Shown here one piece after another: positions 28,196-35,979 of a stretch of DNA of 64,000 nucleotides. The DNA is from JALNZF01 sp964447405 (lineage in GTDB: Bacteria; Nitrospirota; UBA9217), in NCBI GenBank assembly GCA_964447405.1, contig CAYUSP010000003.1, positions 186,001 through 250,000 of the forward strand. The letters run 5' to 3'. Positions within the stretch are counted from its first letter, which is position 1. The number at the start of each line of letters is the position of its first letter. Position numbers and translations under genes: made by a program. The notes beneath the pieces are model-generated. The model saw only the letters and a program-made list of their open reading frames with translations. It searched no databases and was not told the origin of the DNA.

Positions 28196-28840
28196 TTACG
28201 CCATCTCCCCGAAGATCTCACGCATTTCCAGATACCGCAGAAGCCGGTCTACCTGGTCCTGGTTGGTAATATGGACTTTATCATTCGAGAGCTCAACGAT
28301 CCTGACGCTGGCCAGCTTCTCGAGGATCATTTTAACCTGGGAATTTTCGATCCCCGCGAGGCCGGCGAGGTCGTCAATGGTGATGAAGAAGGAACCGCCT
28401 TTTTTCTGCTCCTTCACGGCTTTCGCCAGTATGCTTACCAGCCTGCTGGTGTTGTCCTTGATCATGAGCGCTTCCATCTGGTCGTTCGTTTCCCGGAGCC
28501 GGTCCGCAAGGCGTTTGATGAACCGGATGGCGATCTCGACGTTGCTGCGGAGCAGCGCGTCGAAGGTCTTCCGGTCGATGACCAGCATATCACAGGGTTC
28601 GATCGTCTCCGCTGATGCGGAGCGGGGTTTGTCGTTCAGGATCGCCATCTCGCCGAAGAACTCCCCTTTCTCGAGCGTGGCAAGCGTCTTTTCCACGCCC
28701 CTGATCCGTTTGCTGATCTTCACCCTGCCCGACTGGATGATGTACATCTCTTCACCCTTTTCGCCTTCATGGAAGAATACAGTTCCTGTGGGGAACTTTT
28801 TCCCGAACCGGGTAAACAACTGTGCCTGGATATCGCTCAT
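28196..28840 (-). CDS. CRP/FNR-family cyclic-nucleotide-binding regulator
   Basis: A 214-residue transcription regulator. Residues about 12-130 form the cNMP-binding beta-roll, with the phosphate-binding cassette GEFFGEMAILNDKPRSASAE, in which the Glu and Arg-Ser needed to hold the cyclic phosphate are present. A long helix follows, then a winged-helix region near 145-205 (FITIDDLAGLAGIENSQVKM). There are no Fe-S cysteines, so it is CRP-like rather than FNR-like. The start has GGGAG 6 nt upstream. It lies 52 nt after trpA on the same strand and just upstream of the cyclase and phosphodiesterase genes, so it may be read through from the trp operon while acting in the cAMP circuit. Confidence 0.9.
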   Translation of the reverse strand: MSDIQAQLFTRFGKKFPTGTVFFHEGEKGEEMYIIQSGRVKISKRIRGVEKTLATLEKGEFFGEMAILNDKPRSASAETIEPCDMLVIDRKTFDALLRSNVEIAIRFIKRLADRLRETNDQMEALMIKDNTSRLVSILAKAVKEQKKGGSFFITIDDLAGLAGIENSQVKMILEKLASVRIVELSNDKVHITNQDQVDRLLRYLEMREIFGEMA

Positions 28841-28892
28841 GGAATTCTCCCTTCATAAAATCATACATTGGATTTCGGAAATCTGCCACGCA

Positions 28893-29723
28893 TCATGCCA
28901 AGCTTGCTGAGCGGCCGCCTTGCGCTGCGAGTACGCCCTGTTTGAGCGCTTTCACCGCTGCTGCGACCCGGGATACGAGCTCCGGACTTCCCGAGTGTTC
29001 CTCGATTACCTTGACAAGAGCGCTGCCGACGATAACGCCGTCTGCGCCCCACAGGGCCACCTGCGCTGCCTGGTCCGGCGAGGAGATGCCGAACCCGACG
29101 CACACCGGTTTGTCTGTGATCGCCTTGATCCGGGAGAGCGCGTCCTTGACCGAGTTTTGGACGGCCAGGTGCGCACCGGTCACGCCCGTGAGAGAAATAT
29201 AATAGATAAAACCATGCGAACCTTTGCTGACAAGCCTGATCCGGTCATCCGTGCTCGTAGGCGCTGTCAGCATGATCGTATCGATGCCCGCCTTCCTGGC
29301 AAATCCCGCCAGCGTGCCCGCCTCTTCCGGAGGAAGATCAGGCAGGATCAATCCATCAAGACCCGCGGCAGCAGCGTCCTTGACAAAGCGCTCCTCGCCA
29401 TATTTAAAGATGAGGTTATAGTACGTCATGATGATGAGCGGTATCTGGCTCGTTTTCCGCACATCAGCGACCAGGCCCAGCACATCCGCGATGCTCGTAT
29501 GGTTCCGAAGAGACCGGATTGCCGCTTTCTGGATCGTGGGCCCATCCGCGAGAGGGTCCGAGAACGGCGCGCCGAGTTCAATTATATCACAGCCCGCCTT
29601 CTCCATCTCCAGGATGAGCGTCTTCGTGGTGGCAAGGTCCGGGTCCCCTGCCATGATGTAAGGGATGAGCGCGGTCTCGTTTTTTTTCTTGAGCCGGTTG
29701 AAGGTTTGTTTTAGTCTGGACAT
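28893..29723 (-). CDS. trpA: tryptophan synthase alpha subunit
   Basis: Splits indole-3-glycerol phosphate to indole, which is channelled to TrpB. The catalytic Glu lies in DIIELGAPFSDPLADGPTIQ, and the phosphate-binding region appears as CVGFGISSPDQAAQVA and ADGVIVGSALVK. At 276 residues it has normal length. It is the last biosynthetic gene of the trpEGDCFBA operon, 51 nt after trpB. Its ribosome binding site is weak (AGAGATC-like). Confidence 0.97.
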   Translation of the reverse strand: MSRLKQTFNRLKKKNETALIPYIMAGDPDLATTKTLILEMEKAGCDIIELGAPFSDPLADGPTIQKAAIRSLRNHTSIADVLGLVADVRKTSQIPLIIMTYYNLIFKYGEERFVKDAAAAGLDGLILPDLPPEEAGTLAGFARKAGIDTIMLTAPTSTDDRIRLVSKGSHGFIYYISLTGVTGAHLAVQNSVKDALSRIKAITDKPVCVGFGISSPDQAAQVALWGADGVIVGSALVKVIEEHSGSPELVSRVAAAVKALKQGVLAAQGGRSASLA

Positions 29724-29774
29724 GTTTTACTGGATCTCTTTTCTATTAATTCCTCAATCAGCACTTCTCGATAA

Positions 29775-30965
29775 TCACAGTTCCACACCCTTGATCTTCG
29801 CCACCTGCATTACGTCTTTGTCCCCGCGTCCCGAAAGATTGCAGATAAGGATTTTATCCTTCCCAAGCGTGGGCGCGAGTTTGAGGCAATAGGCAACCGC
29901 ATGGGCGCTTTCGAGTGCCGGGATGATGCCCTCCAGCCTGGCAAGTAGATCAAAAGCCTCCATGGCTTCTTCATCAATGGCATAGGTGTATTCGATACGA
30001 CCGGTATCGTGGTAAAAAGCATGCTCCGGACCGATCGCCGCATAATCCAGCCCTGCGGAAACGGAATGAGTCATCTCGATCTGGCCCTGTTCGTCCTGAA
30101 GCACAAAGGTCTTGCAGCCCTGGAGCACGCCGAGCGATCCGCCGGCGAACCGCGCTGCATGTTTGCCCCGTTCGATGCCCAGGCCGCCGGCTTCGATGCC
30201 GTACATTTTTACCAGCGGATCGCCAAGAAACTCATGGAACAGGCCCATGGCGTTCGAACCGCCGCCCACGCAAGCAACGAGAGCGTCCGGCAGCCGTCCT
30301 TCGGCTTTTTGGATCTGCTTCCTCGCTTCGCGGCCGATCACGGACTGAAAATCGCGAACCATCATCGGGAAGGGATGAGGGCCGTAGACCGTGCCCAGAA
30401 CATAATGAGTATTCCCCACGTTCGTGATCCAGTCACGCATGGCCTCGTTGATCGCGTCCTTGAGCGTTTTGCTGCCGCTGTCCACGGGCCGGACTGTCGT
30501 GCCGAGCAGCTTCATGCGAAATACGTTGAGTGACTGGCGGGCTACATCGTCGGTGCCCATATAGACTTCGCAGTCGAGACCGAACATGGCTGCCGCGGTC
30601 GCCGTGGCAACACCGTGCTGCCCCGCGCCGGTCTCCGCCACCACGCGGGTCTTCCCCATCCGCTTTGCAAGCAGCACCTGCGCAAGGGAATTGTTGATCT
30701 TGTGCGCGCCCGTGTGGCAGAGGTCCTCGCGCTTGAGATAGATCTTCGCTCCGCCAAGGTGGTCGGTCAGCCTCTTTGCGTAATACAGCGGGGTCGGCCT
30801 GCCGATGAATTCCCGCGAATAGTACTCAAGCTGAGACTGAAAATCCTTGTCCTTCCTGGCGTCCAGATAGGCACGCTCCAGGTCGCAGAGCGCCGGCATC
30901 AGCGTCTCAGGCGCGAACTTTCCGCCGTAGATGCCGAAGCGGCCTTTTTTGTCCGGTAGCGTCAT
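29775..30965 (-). CDS. trpB: tryptophan synthase beta subunit
   Basis: PLP enzyme joining indole and serine to tryptophan. The PLP lysine is in CHTGAHKINNSLAQVLLAKR, the phosphate loop is VGGGSNAMG, and the N-terminus GRFGIYGGKFAPETLMPAL is the TrpB1 form. It has 396 residues. The start codon overlaps the trpF stop (ATGA), which implies translational coupling. Confidence 0.98.
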   Translation of the reverse strand: MTLPDKKGRFGIYGGKFAPETLMPALCDLERAYLDARKDKDFQSQLEYYSREFIGRPTPLYYAKRLTDHLGGAKIYLKREDLCHTGAHKINNSLAQVLLAKRMGKTRVVAETGAGQHGVATATAAAMFGLDCEVYMGTDDVARQSLNVFRMKLLGTTVRPVDSGSKTLKDAINEAMRDWITNVGNTHYVLGTVYGPHPFPMMVRDFQSVIGREARKQIQKAEGRLPDALVACVGGGSNAMGLFHEFLGDPLVKMYGIEAGGLGIERGKHAARFAGGSLGVLQGCKTFVLQDEQGQIEMTHSVSAGLDYAAIGPEHAFYHDTGRIEYTYAIDEEAMEAFDLLARLEGIIPALESAHAVAYCLKLAPTLGKDKILICNLSGRGDKDVMQVAKIKGVEL

Positions 30966-31588
30966 CCGCGTGTTGCCTTTCTTGCTTCTGTTATGAATTT
31001 CTTCATTTTGCCGTGGTCCTTGATCCCTTGTTCTTTTTCCACGCCGCCGGTGACATCAACGGCATAGGGCTGAACAAGCTTGATCGCCTCCGCCACATTG
31101 TCCGGCGTCAGGCCGCCTGCGAGAATGATCCTGCCGAAGGTCTTTGCGACGACCGCCAGATGCCAGTCGAAGGCCACTCCTGTTCCGCCCCGCACCCCTT
31201 CTTTATAGCTGTCGAGCAGGAACGCGCCAACGTGATAATGCGCCATTGCCTTCAGGCTTTCCCGGTCCTTGACCTGGAAGGCCTTGATCACACGGCTGCC
31301 GAAGCCGAAGCGATCGCAGAACTCCGAGCTTTCGTCTCCGTGAAGCTGCAGCAGCTTGATGCCGGTCGTGAACTGGATGTCCCTGATTTTGCCTTCACGC
31401 TCGTTCACGAAGATGCCGACAGGCATGATGAAGGGGGGAAGCTGCACTATGATCTCCGCCGCTTTTGCGGGCTCGATATAACGCGGGCTCTTTTTATAGA
31501 AATTGAAACCCAATGCGTCGGCGCCCAGTTCGCAGGCATAAAGCGCGTCGTCTACATTGGTTATGCCGCAGATCTTGATTTTTATCAT
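30962..31588 (-). CDS. trpF: phosphoribosylanthranilate isomerase
   Basis: Catalyses the Amadori rearrangement in tryptophan synthesis. KICGITNVDDALYACELGAD carries the catalytic Cys, QLHGDES follows, and the general-acid Asp is in AVDVTGGVE. It has 208 residues from ATG 31588, which has GAGGG 5 nt upstream; a longer frame to 31618 lacks a site. It is stand-alone, not fused to TrpC. Confidence 0.96.
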   Translation of the reverse strand: MIKIKICGITNVDDALYACELGADALGFNFYKKSPRYIEPAKAAEIIVQLPPFIMPVGIFVNEREGKIRDIQFTTGIKLLQLHGDESSEFCDRFGFGSRVIKAFQVKDRESLKAMAHYHVGAFLLDSYKEGVRGGTGVAFDWHLAVVAKTFGRIILAGGLTPDNVAEAIKLVQPYAVDVTGGVEKEQGIKDHGKMKKFITEARKATRG

Positions 31589-31670
31589 GGTATCCCTCTG
31601 AGTCAGAATAGGAATCAATGTATCGGAGAAACGATGACCGATCGTCTTCTCTCCGTTTCCCTGTTTCCGG

Positions 31671-32447
31671 TCATGTCCCTAATAATTCTTTTACCTTCCT
31701 GCCAATGTCCCGTTCCCGCATCAGGCTCTCGCCAACCAGGATCGCATCCACGCCAGCTTTCTGCAGACTGGCAACGTCGTCACGAGTCGCGATGCCGCTC
31801 TCGCTCACGACCGTGCGATCGTCGGGAATATCCTTTAACAAGTCGAAGGTCGTCCGCAGATTGACGGCAAACGACTTGAGATCACGGTTATTGATCCCCA
31901 CCAGCATTGCTCCGGCAAGCAGAGACTTGTCCAGCTCCCCGTATGTATGAGACTCCACCAGCACATCGAGGCCCAGATGCCCCGCGATCCCGAGATAATC
32001 CTGGAGCTGTTGCTTCTCCAGGCAGGCGGCAATCAGCAGGACGGCGTCCGCGCCAGCAGCCCGCGCTTCATGGATCTGGTACTCATCGAAGATAAAATCC
32101 TTGCGCAGAAGCGGAAGGCTGACCGTCTTTCTGATCATACCAAGGTAATCGAGGCTGCCCTGAAAATACTTGCTCTCTGTCAGCACCGAGAGACATGACG
32201 CTCCGGACTGTTCGTATATACCGGCGATCTTTACAGGATCAAAATCTTCGCGGATCACACCTTTTGATGGAGATGCTTTCTTCACTTCGGCGATCAGCCG
32301 GATTCCTCCGGAGCTGTCGAGGGCCTTTCCGAAACCCCGCGCCGGTCCGGCGTCAGCCGCCTTGTTTTTAATCTCTGAAAAAGGTATCCGGCGTTTGGTC
32401 TCCGCCAGCTCTTCTTTTTTGTTCGCGATTATTTCGTCTAAAATCAT
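31671..32447 (-). CDS. trpC: indole-3-glycerol phosphate synthase
   Basis: Closes the indole ring to give indole-3-glycerol phosphate. Key segments are LIAEVKKASPSKGVI, PLLRKDFIFDEYQI, VGINNRDLKSF and VSESGI, with Lys and Glu active-site residues in place; it has 258 residues. The family N-terminus (MILDEIIANKKEEL) fixes the start at 32447, but there is no Shine-Dalgarno sequence. A G-run repeat array ends only 4 nt before the ATG, so initiation probably depends on readthrough or on a different signal. Confidence 0.96.
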   Translation of the reverse strand: MILDEIIANKKEELAETKRRIPFSEIKNKAADAGPARGFGKALDSSGGIRLIAEVKKASPSKGVIREDFDPVKIAGIYEQSGASCLSVLTESKYFQGSLDYLGMIRKTVSLPLLRKDFIFDEYQIHEARAAGADAVLLIAACLEKQQLQDYLGIAGHLGLDVLVESHTYGELDKSLLAGAMLVGINNRDLKSFAVNLRTTFDLLKDIPDDRTVVSESGIATRDDVASLQKAGVDAILVGESLMRERDIGRKVKELLGT

Positions 32448-32451
32448 AGTA

Positions 32452-32523
32452 GGGTCCGGGGTCCGGGGTCCGGGGTCCGGGGTTGAATGTCTTTCTGGCC
32501 CCTGGACCCTTGCCCCTAAACCC
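32452..32523. repeat. family C repeat in the trpD-trpC gap, G-quadruplex-like
   Basis: On the plus strand GGGG runs separated by TCC occur at 32458, 32465, 32472 and 32479, with a shorter GGG run at 32452. They are followed by an inverted-type segment GGCCCCTGGACCCTTGCCCC. The array spans nearly the whole gap between the trpD stop and the trpC start and can form a hairpin between its GGTCCGGGG and CCTGGACC parts. Confidence 0.88.
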
Positions 32524-32525
32524 TG

Positions 32526-33536
32526 TTACTTATTCGTAAAAACCTTCAACTGCTCCAGTTTCTTCATCGCCGCTCCCGTGTCGATCGATTCCGCGGCTTT
32601 TCTGATGCCTTCAGGAAAATCCTTTGCCATGCCGGACGCGACAAGGCCGGCCGCGGCATTCAGGAGAACGATGTCGCGGCGCGCACCTTGTTGCCCGGTC
32701 AGTATCTCAAGCGTGATCGCGGCATTTTCCTTTGCCTCGCCGCCCTTGAGATCCTCCGCTTTCCCCGTTGCAATGCCGAAATCCGAGGGGTGGATGAAAT
32801 AATCCCGTACGCTGTTGTTTACGAACTCTGATATCCTGGTCTTGTCCGTGATCGTAATTTCGTCCAGTCCATCCATGCCGTGCACCACGAACGCATGGAC
32901 CGCGCCCAGGTTGCCGAGAACCTGGGCAAGGGGCGAAGTAAGCTCCGCTGAATACACGCCCATGATCTGGGAGGTCACCTTTGCCGGGTTCGTGAGCGGG
33001 CCGAGAACATTGAAGATCGTGCGTATGCCGACCTCGCGCCGGGGGCCGATGGCATACTTCATTGCCTGGTGCATCATGGGCGCGAACAGGAAGGCGATGC
33101 CGGCCTCTTTCATGCATTCGCTTACGCGCTGCGTGGGCATTTCGATATTGACGCCCAGGGCATGGAGCACATCAGCGCTGCCGCTCTTGCTGGAGACGGA
33201 GCGGTTGCCGTGCTTTGCAACGGTCACCCCCGCGCCGGCGACAACAAACGCCACCGTGGTGGAAATGTTGAACGTGTGCGCCATGTCGCCGCCCGTGCCG
33301 CAGGTATCAACCTGGTAACGGGAATCAAGAGTGACCGGCACTGCCTTTTCGCGCATGACCCGGGCGGAGCCGGTGATCTCCTCGACCGTCTCACCCTTCA
33401 TCCGGAGCGCAGTGATATACGCGGCGATCTGGGCGTCCGTTGCCTCACCCTGCATGATCTCGCGCATGACGGTCTCTGCTTCAGCCTCGGCGAGGTTTGT
33501 CCTGGCAACGACCTTGGCTATGGCTTCTTTGATCAT
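32526..33536 (-). CDS. trpD: anthranilate phosphoribosyltransferase
   Basis: Transfers phosphoribose from PRPP to anthranilate. The PRPP loop VDTCGTGGDMAHTFNIST and the KHGNRSVSSKSGSADVLHAL segment are typical, and 336 residues is the usual length. ATG 33536 has GAGG 5 nt upstream. It is stand-alone, not fused to TrpG. Confidence 0.98.
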   Translation of the reverse strand: MIKEAIAKVVARTNLAEAEAETVMREIMQGEATDAQIAAYITALRMKGETVEEITGSARVMREKAVPVTLDSRYQVDTCGTGGDMAHTFNISTTVAFVVAGAGVTVAKHGNRSVSSKSGSADVLHALGVNIEMPTQRVSECMKEAGIAFLFAPMMHQAMKYAIGPRREVGIRTIFNVLGPLTNPAKVTSQIMGVYSAELTSPLAQVLGNLGAVHAFVVHGMDGLDEITITDKTRISEFVNNSVRDYFIHPSDFGIATGKAEDLKGGEAKENAAITLEILTGQQGARRDIVLLNAAAGLVASGMAKDFPEGIRKAAESIDTGAAMKKLEQLKVFTNK

Positions 33537-33544
33537 AAAGACCT

Positions 33545-33657
33545 CTGTTATGAACCACGGGAGCTTCGCTCACACGGATGTTAGACTTACTGTCATAACT
33601 CCCTGGTTTATCCGTGTGTGCGGCATTATCGCACCTGTGTTCATCGGTGGTTCGTAT
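33545..33657. repeat. family D repeat in the trpG-trpD gap
   Basis: Begins GAACCACGGGAGCTTCGCTC and ends with TTCATCGGTGGTTCG, forming AACCAC/GTGGTT inverted ends around internal hairpins (GAGCTTCGCTC, GTGCGGCATTATCGCAC) and a pair CACACGGAT / ATCCGTGTG. It fills the gap up to the trpG stop. Confidence 0.85.
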
Positions 33658-34221
33658 TCACAGTTTTATAAAGTTTCTGAGCAGGTCCTTCCCCACTTCC
33701 GTCAGGATCGATTCCGGATGGAACTGCACACCCTCAAGTTTGAACTGTTTGTGCCTGACGCCCATGATGATGCCGTCGTCGGTCCAGGCTGAGACTTCGA
33801 GCACTCGCGGCAGGGTCTCCCGCCTGATAATCAGCGAGTGGTAGCGGGTGGCTGTGAACGGATTCGGCAGCCCGGCGTAGATCGTCTTATTGTCGTGATG
33901 GATCATCGAGGTCTTGCCGTGCATCAGGTAGGGCGCGCGGATCACGTCGCCGCCGAGCGCTTCTCCGATGGACTGATGGCCAAGACAAACTCCGAGGATC
34001 GGCACTTTTCCGGTGAAGTGTTTTATAACCTCGATGGAGATGCCAGCCTCCCTGGGCGTGCACGGCCCGGGAGAGATGACGATGCGGTCGGGGCGCATCT
34101 TTTCGATCTCGGCGACCGTCACCTTGTCGTTCCGGTACACTTTCAGGTCCTGGCCCAACTCACCGAGATACTGGACAAGGTTGTAGGTGAAGGAATCGTA
34201 ATTGTCGATCATCAATAACAT
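33658..34221 (-). CDS. trpG: anthranilate synthase glutamine amidotransferase component
   Basis: Class I glutamine amidotransferase that supplies ammonia to TrpE. The nucleophile Cys is in LGVCLGHQSIGEALGG, with the His/Glu pair in GVQFHPESIL; the N-terminus LLMIDNYDSFTYNLVQYLGE is typical. ATG 34221 has GAGG 5 nt upstream and gives 187 residues; the frame upstream of it is repeat sequence. It may also serve 4-aminobenzoate synthesis, as no separate pabA is in view. Confidence 0.96.
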   Translation of the reverse strand: MLLMIDNYDSFTYNLVQYLGELGQDLKVYRNDKVTVAEIEKMRPDRIVISPGPCTPREAGISIEVIKHFTGKVPILGVCLGHQSIGEALGGDVIRAPYLMHGKTSMIHHDNKTIYAGLPNPFTATRYHSLIIRRETLPRVLEVSAWTDDGIIMGVRHKQFKLEGVQFHPESILTEVGKDLLRNFIKL

Positions 34222-34237
34222 GTAAACCTCAAGCACT

Positions 34238-34345
34238 CGTAACCACAGGCGACTTCGTCGCACACGGTAAAACCACATTCCGGACTGAGCTTCCTCTTCT
34301 GTCCGTGTTTATCCGTGTGTTTCGCGAAGCTGAAACCGTGGTTTC
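34238..34345. repeat. family D repeat in the trpE-trpG gap
   Basis: Begins GTAACCACAGGCGACTTCGT and ends GAAACCGTGGTTTCGG, again with AACCAC/GTGGTT ends and internal hairpins (GCGACTTCGTCGC, TTTCGCGAAGC). A pair CACACGG / CCGTGTG is also shared with the copy at 33545. Confidence 0.85.
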
Positions 34346-34358
34346 GGCATCTTTGTTT

Positions 34359-35849
34359 TTAATCCCAACCTTTTTCCGCCATCTCCACCGCGCGCATCAT
34401 GGCCTTTGCCTTGTTCATGGTTTCCTGATACTCGGCAGCCGGATCGCTGTCCGCCACTACGCCGCCTCCCGCCTGGATGTATGCAACGCCTTTTTTGATC
34501 ACGAGCGTGCGGATCGTGATGCAGGTGTCCATGTTGCCTGAGAAGCCGAAATACCCCACGGCTCCGGCATAGGGCCCGCGTTGCGTGGGCTCCAGTTCGT
34601 CAATGATCTGCATGGCGCGTATCTTCGGCGCTCCGGAGACCGTGCCGGCCGGGAAGCACGCGCGGATCACATCATAGGAGTCCTTGCCGCTGGAAAGCCT
34701 GCCGCGGACATTGGAGACAATATGCATGACATGCGAGTATCGTTCGATCACCATGAGTTCGGAAACCTTGACGCTGCCCGGTTCGCTCACCCGGCCAACA
34801 TCGTTTCTGCCAAGGTCCACCAGCATGATATGCTCTGCCCGCTCCTTCGGGTCATTGATCAGTTCAAAGGCCAGGGCATTGTCCTCGTCTTCCGTCGCGC
34901 CGCGCCTGCGTGTACCCGCGATCGGTCTGAGGTCGATCTTTCCGCCCTCGAGCCGCACCATGACCTCGGGCGAGGCGCCAACCACCGTGGCGTCACCGCA
35001 GCGAAGAAAGTACATGTACGGGGACGGATTGATCAGGCGAAGGGCCCGATAGATCTCGTACGGTTCCACCGTGATCTTCGTCTGGAACCGCTGGGACGGA
35101 ACGACCTGAAAGATGTCGCCTGCCTTGATGTATTCCTTGGCCTTGAGCACTGCCTGTTCGTATTGAGGCTGGGTGAAATTCGAAGTGAGCGTATGTTCCT
35201 GTACTTTCTTTTTTTTCTTCCTAACCCCTGGCCCCTGGCCCCTGACCCCTGCTTTCATTTTTCTCACCAGCGCGTTGATTTTCTTCGTTGCTTCGCGATA
35301 GGCAGTCTCCGCAGACCTGCCCTTCACATGAGCGTTCGAAACAACCTTGATCATGTGCGTGATGTTGTCAAAGATCAGGAGCGTGTCCGTGATCATGAAG
35401 AACACATCAGGAAGATCGAGGCTCTCCTTTTCCCGGACTGGCAAATCCTCAAAAAAACGGACAACATCATATCCCATAAAACCTACCGCTCCACCGAAGA
35501 AGCGCGGCAGGGCAGGATCAGGCACTGGTTTATATTCCGAAAGAATCTGTTTTATGGATTCAAGCGGATCGCGGTCAAAGAGCATTTTTTCATTCTTGCC
35601 GTTCCTGGTGACTTCGACCCTGCGGCCGAAGCTCTTCACGATCACGGACGGACGGCTTCCCAAAAAAGAAAAACGTGCCCATTTTTCACCACCTTCCATG
35701 CTTTCCAGCAGAAAGGATGTTCGGCCATCATCGATCTTCTGAAAAGCTGAAACAGGCGTGTCCATATCCGCGAGTATCTCGCAATACACGGGGATCAGAT
35801 TGCCCTTTTTAGCCTTCTGTTTGAACTCCGCCAGCGTGGGATGAAGCAT
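34359..35849 (-). CDS. trpE: anthranilate synthase component I (with repeat-derived in-frame insertion)
   Basis: Converts chorismate and ammonia to anthranilate. The chorismate-binding core is intact (IAGTRRRGATEDEDNALAFE, LVDLGRNDVGRVSEPGSVKV, CFPAGTVSGAPKIRAMQII, AGGGVVADSDPAAEYQETMN). The regulatory N-terminal domain carries an LLES motif of the kind that binds feedback tryptophan. Between the two domains, at about residues 202-220, the linker reads KAGVRGQGPGVRKKKKK; this is translated family C repeat followed by a lysine run. At 496 residues it is otherwise normal. ATG 35849 has GGAG 4 nt upstream, and it heads the trp operon. Confidence 0.97.
   Translation of the reverse strand: MLHPTLAEFKQKAKKGNLIPVYCEILADMDTPVSAFQKIDDGRTSFLLESMEGGEKWARFSFLGSRPSVIVKSFGRRVEVTRNGKNEKMLFDRDPLESIKQILSEYKPVPDPALPRFFGGAVGFMGYDVVRFFEDLPVREKESLDLPDVFFMITDTLLIFDNITHMIKVVSNAHVKGRSAETAYREATKKINALVRKMKAGVRGQGPGVRKKKKKVQEHTLTSNFTQPQYEQAVLKAKEYIKAGDIFQVVPSQRFQTKITVEPYEIYRALRLINPSPYMYFLRCGDATVVGASPEVMVRLEGGKIDLRPIAGTRRRGATEDEDNALAFELINDPKERAEHIMLVDLGRNDVGRVSEPGSVKVSELMVIERYSHVMHIVSNVRGRLSSGKDSYDVIRACFPAGTVSGAPKIRAMQIIDELEPTQRGPYAGAVGYFGFSGNMDTCITIRTLVIKKGVAYIQAGGGVVADSDPAAEYQETMNKAKAMMRAVEMAEKGWD
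35225..35249 (-). repeat. family C repeat copy inside trpE, G-quadruplex motif
   Basis: On the coding (minus) strand four GGGG runs are spaced by exactly 3 nt (complement of CCCC at 35225, 35232, 35239 and 35246). The unit matches the family C repeats found in gaps, but here it lies in frame in the linker of trpE and is translated. Confidence 0.85.
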
Positions 35850-35879
35850 AAAACTCCTTGCAAAATAAGAGGTTTACGC

Positions 35880-35909
35880 ACTATACCAGATAATTTAAAG
35901 GGGTGTCAA
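35880..35909 (-). promoter_or_regulatory. sigma-70-type promoter of the trp operon
   Basis: Minus strand TTGACA (35909-35904), an 18-bp spacer, TATAGT (35885-35880). The start site would be near 35873, only about 24 nt before the trpE ATG, leaving no room for a leader peptide or attenuator hairpins. No Trp codon cluster or T-box-like structure was seen. Confidence 0.75.
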
Positions 35910-35979
35910 TCATAAAGAGGTCTGGATTAATCTTCAAATTGAGAGAGGAAGTATTCTGGAAGGTCTTCTGTCTTCTGCC

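Noticed and set aside
32452..32523. The GGGGTCC array considered as a CRISPR or minisatellite.
   Set aside because: Units of 7 bp with no unique spacers; it is a simple tandem repeat and part of family C.
34581..35750. A 389-codon plus-strand frame opposite trpE.
   Set aside because: Antisense to a firmly identified gene; the translation is rich in His and Asp/Arg as expected from a reversed coding strand.
35850..35979. Possible trp attenuator or leader peptide upstream of trpE.
   Set aside because: No Trp codon pair, no competing hairpins, and a promoter only about 24 nt from the predicted mRNA start to the ATG.
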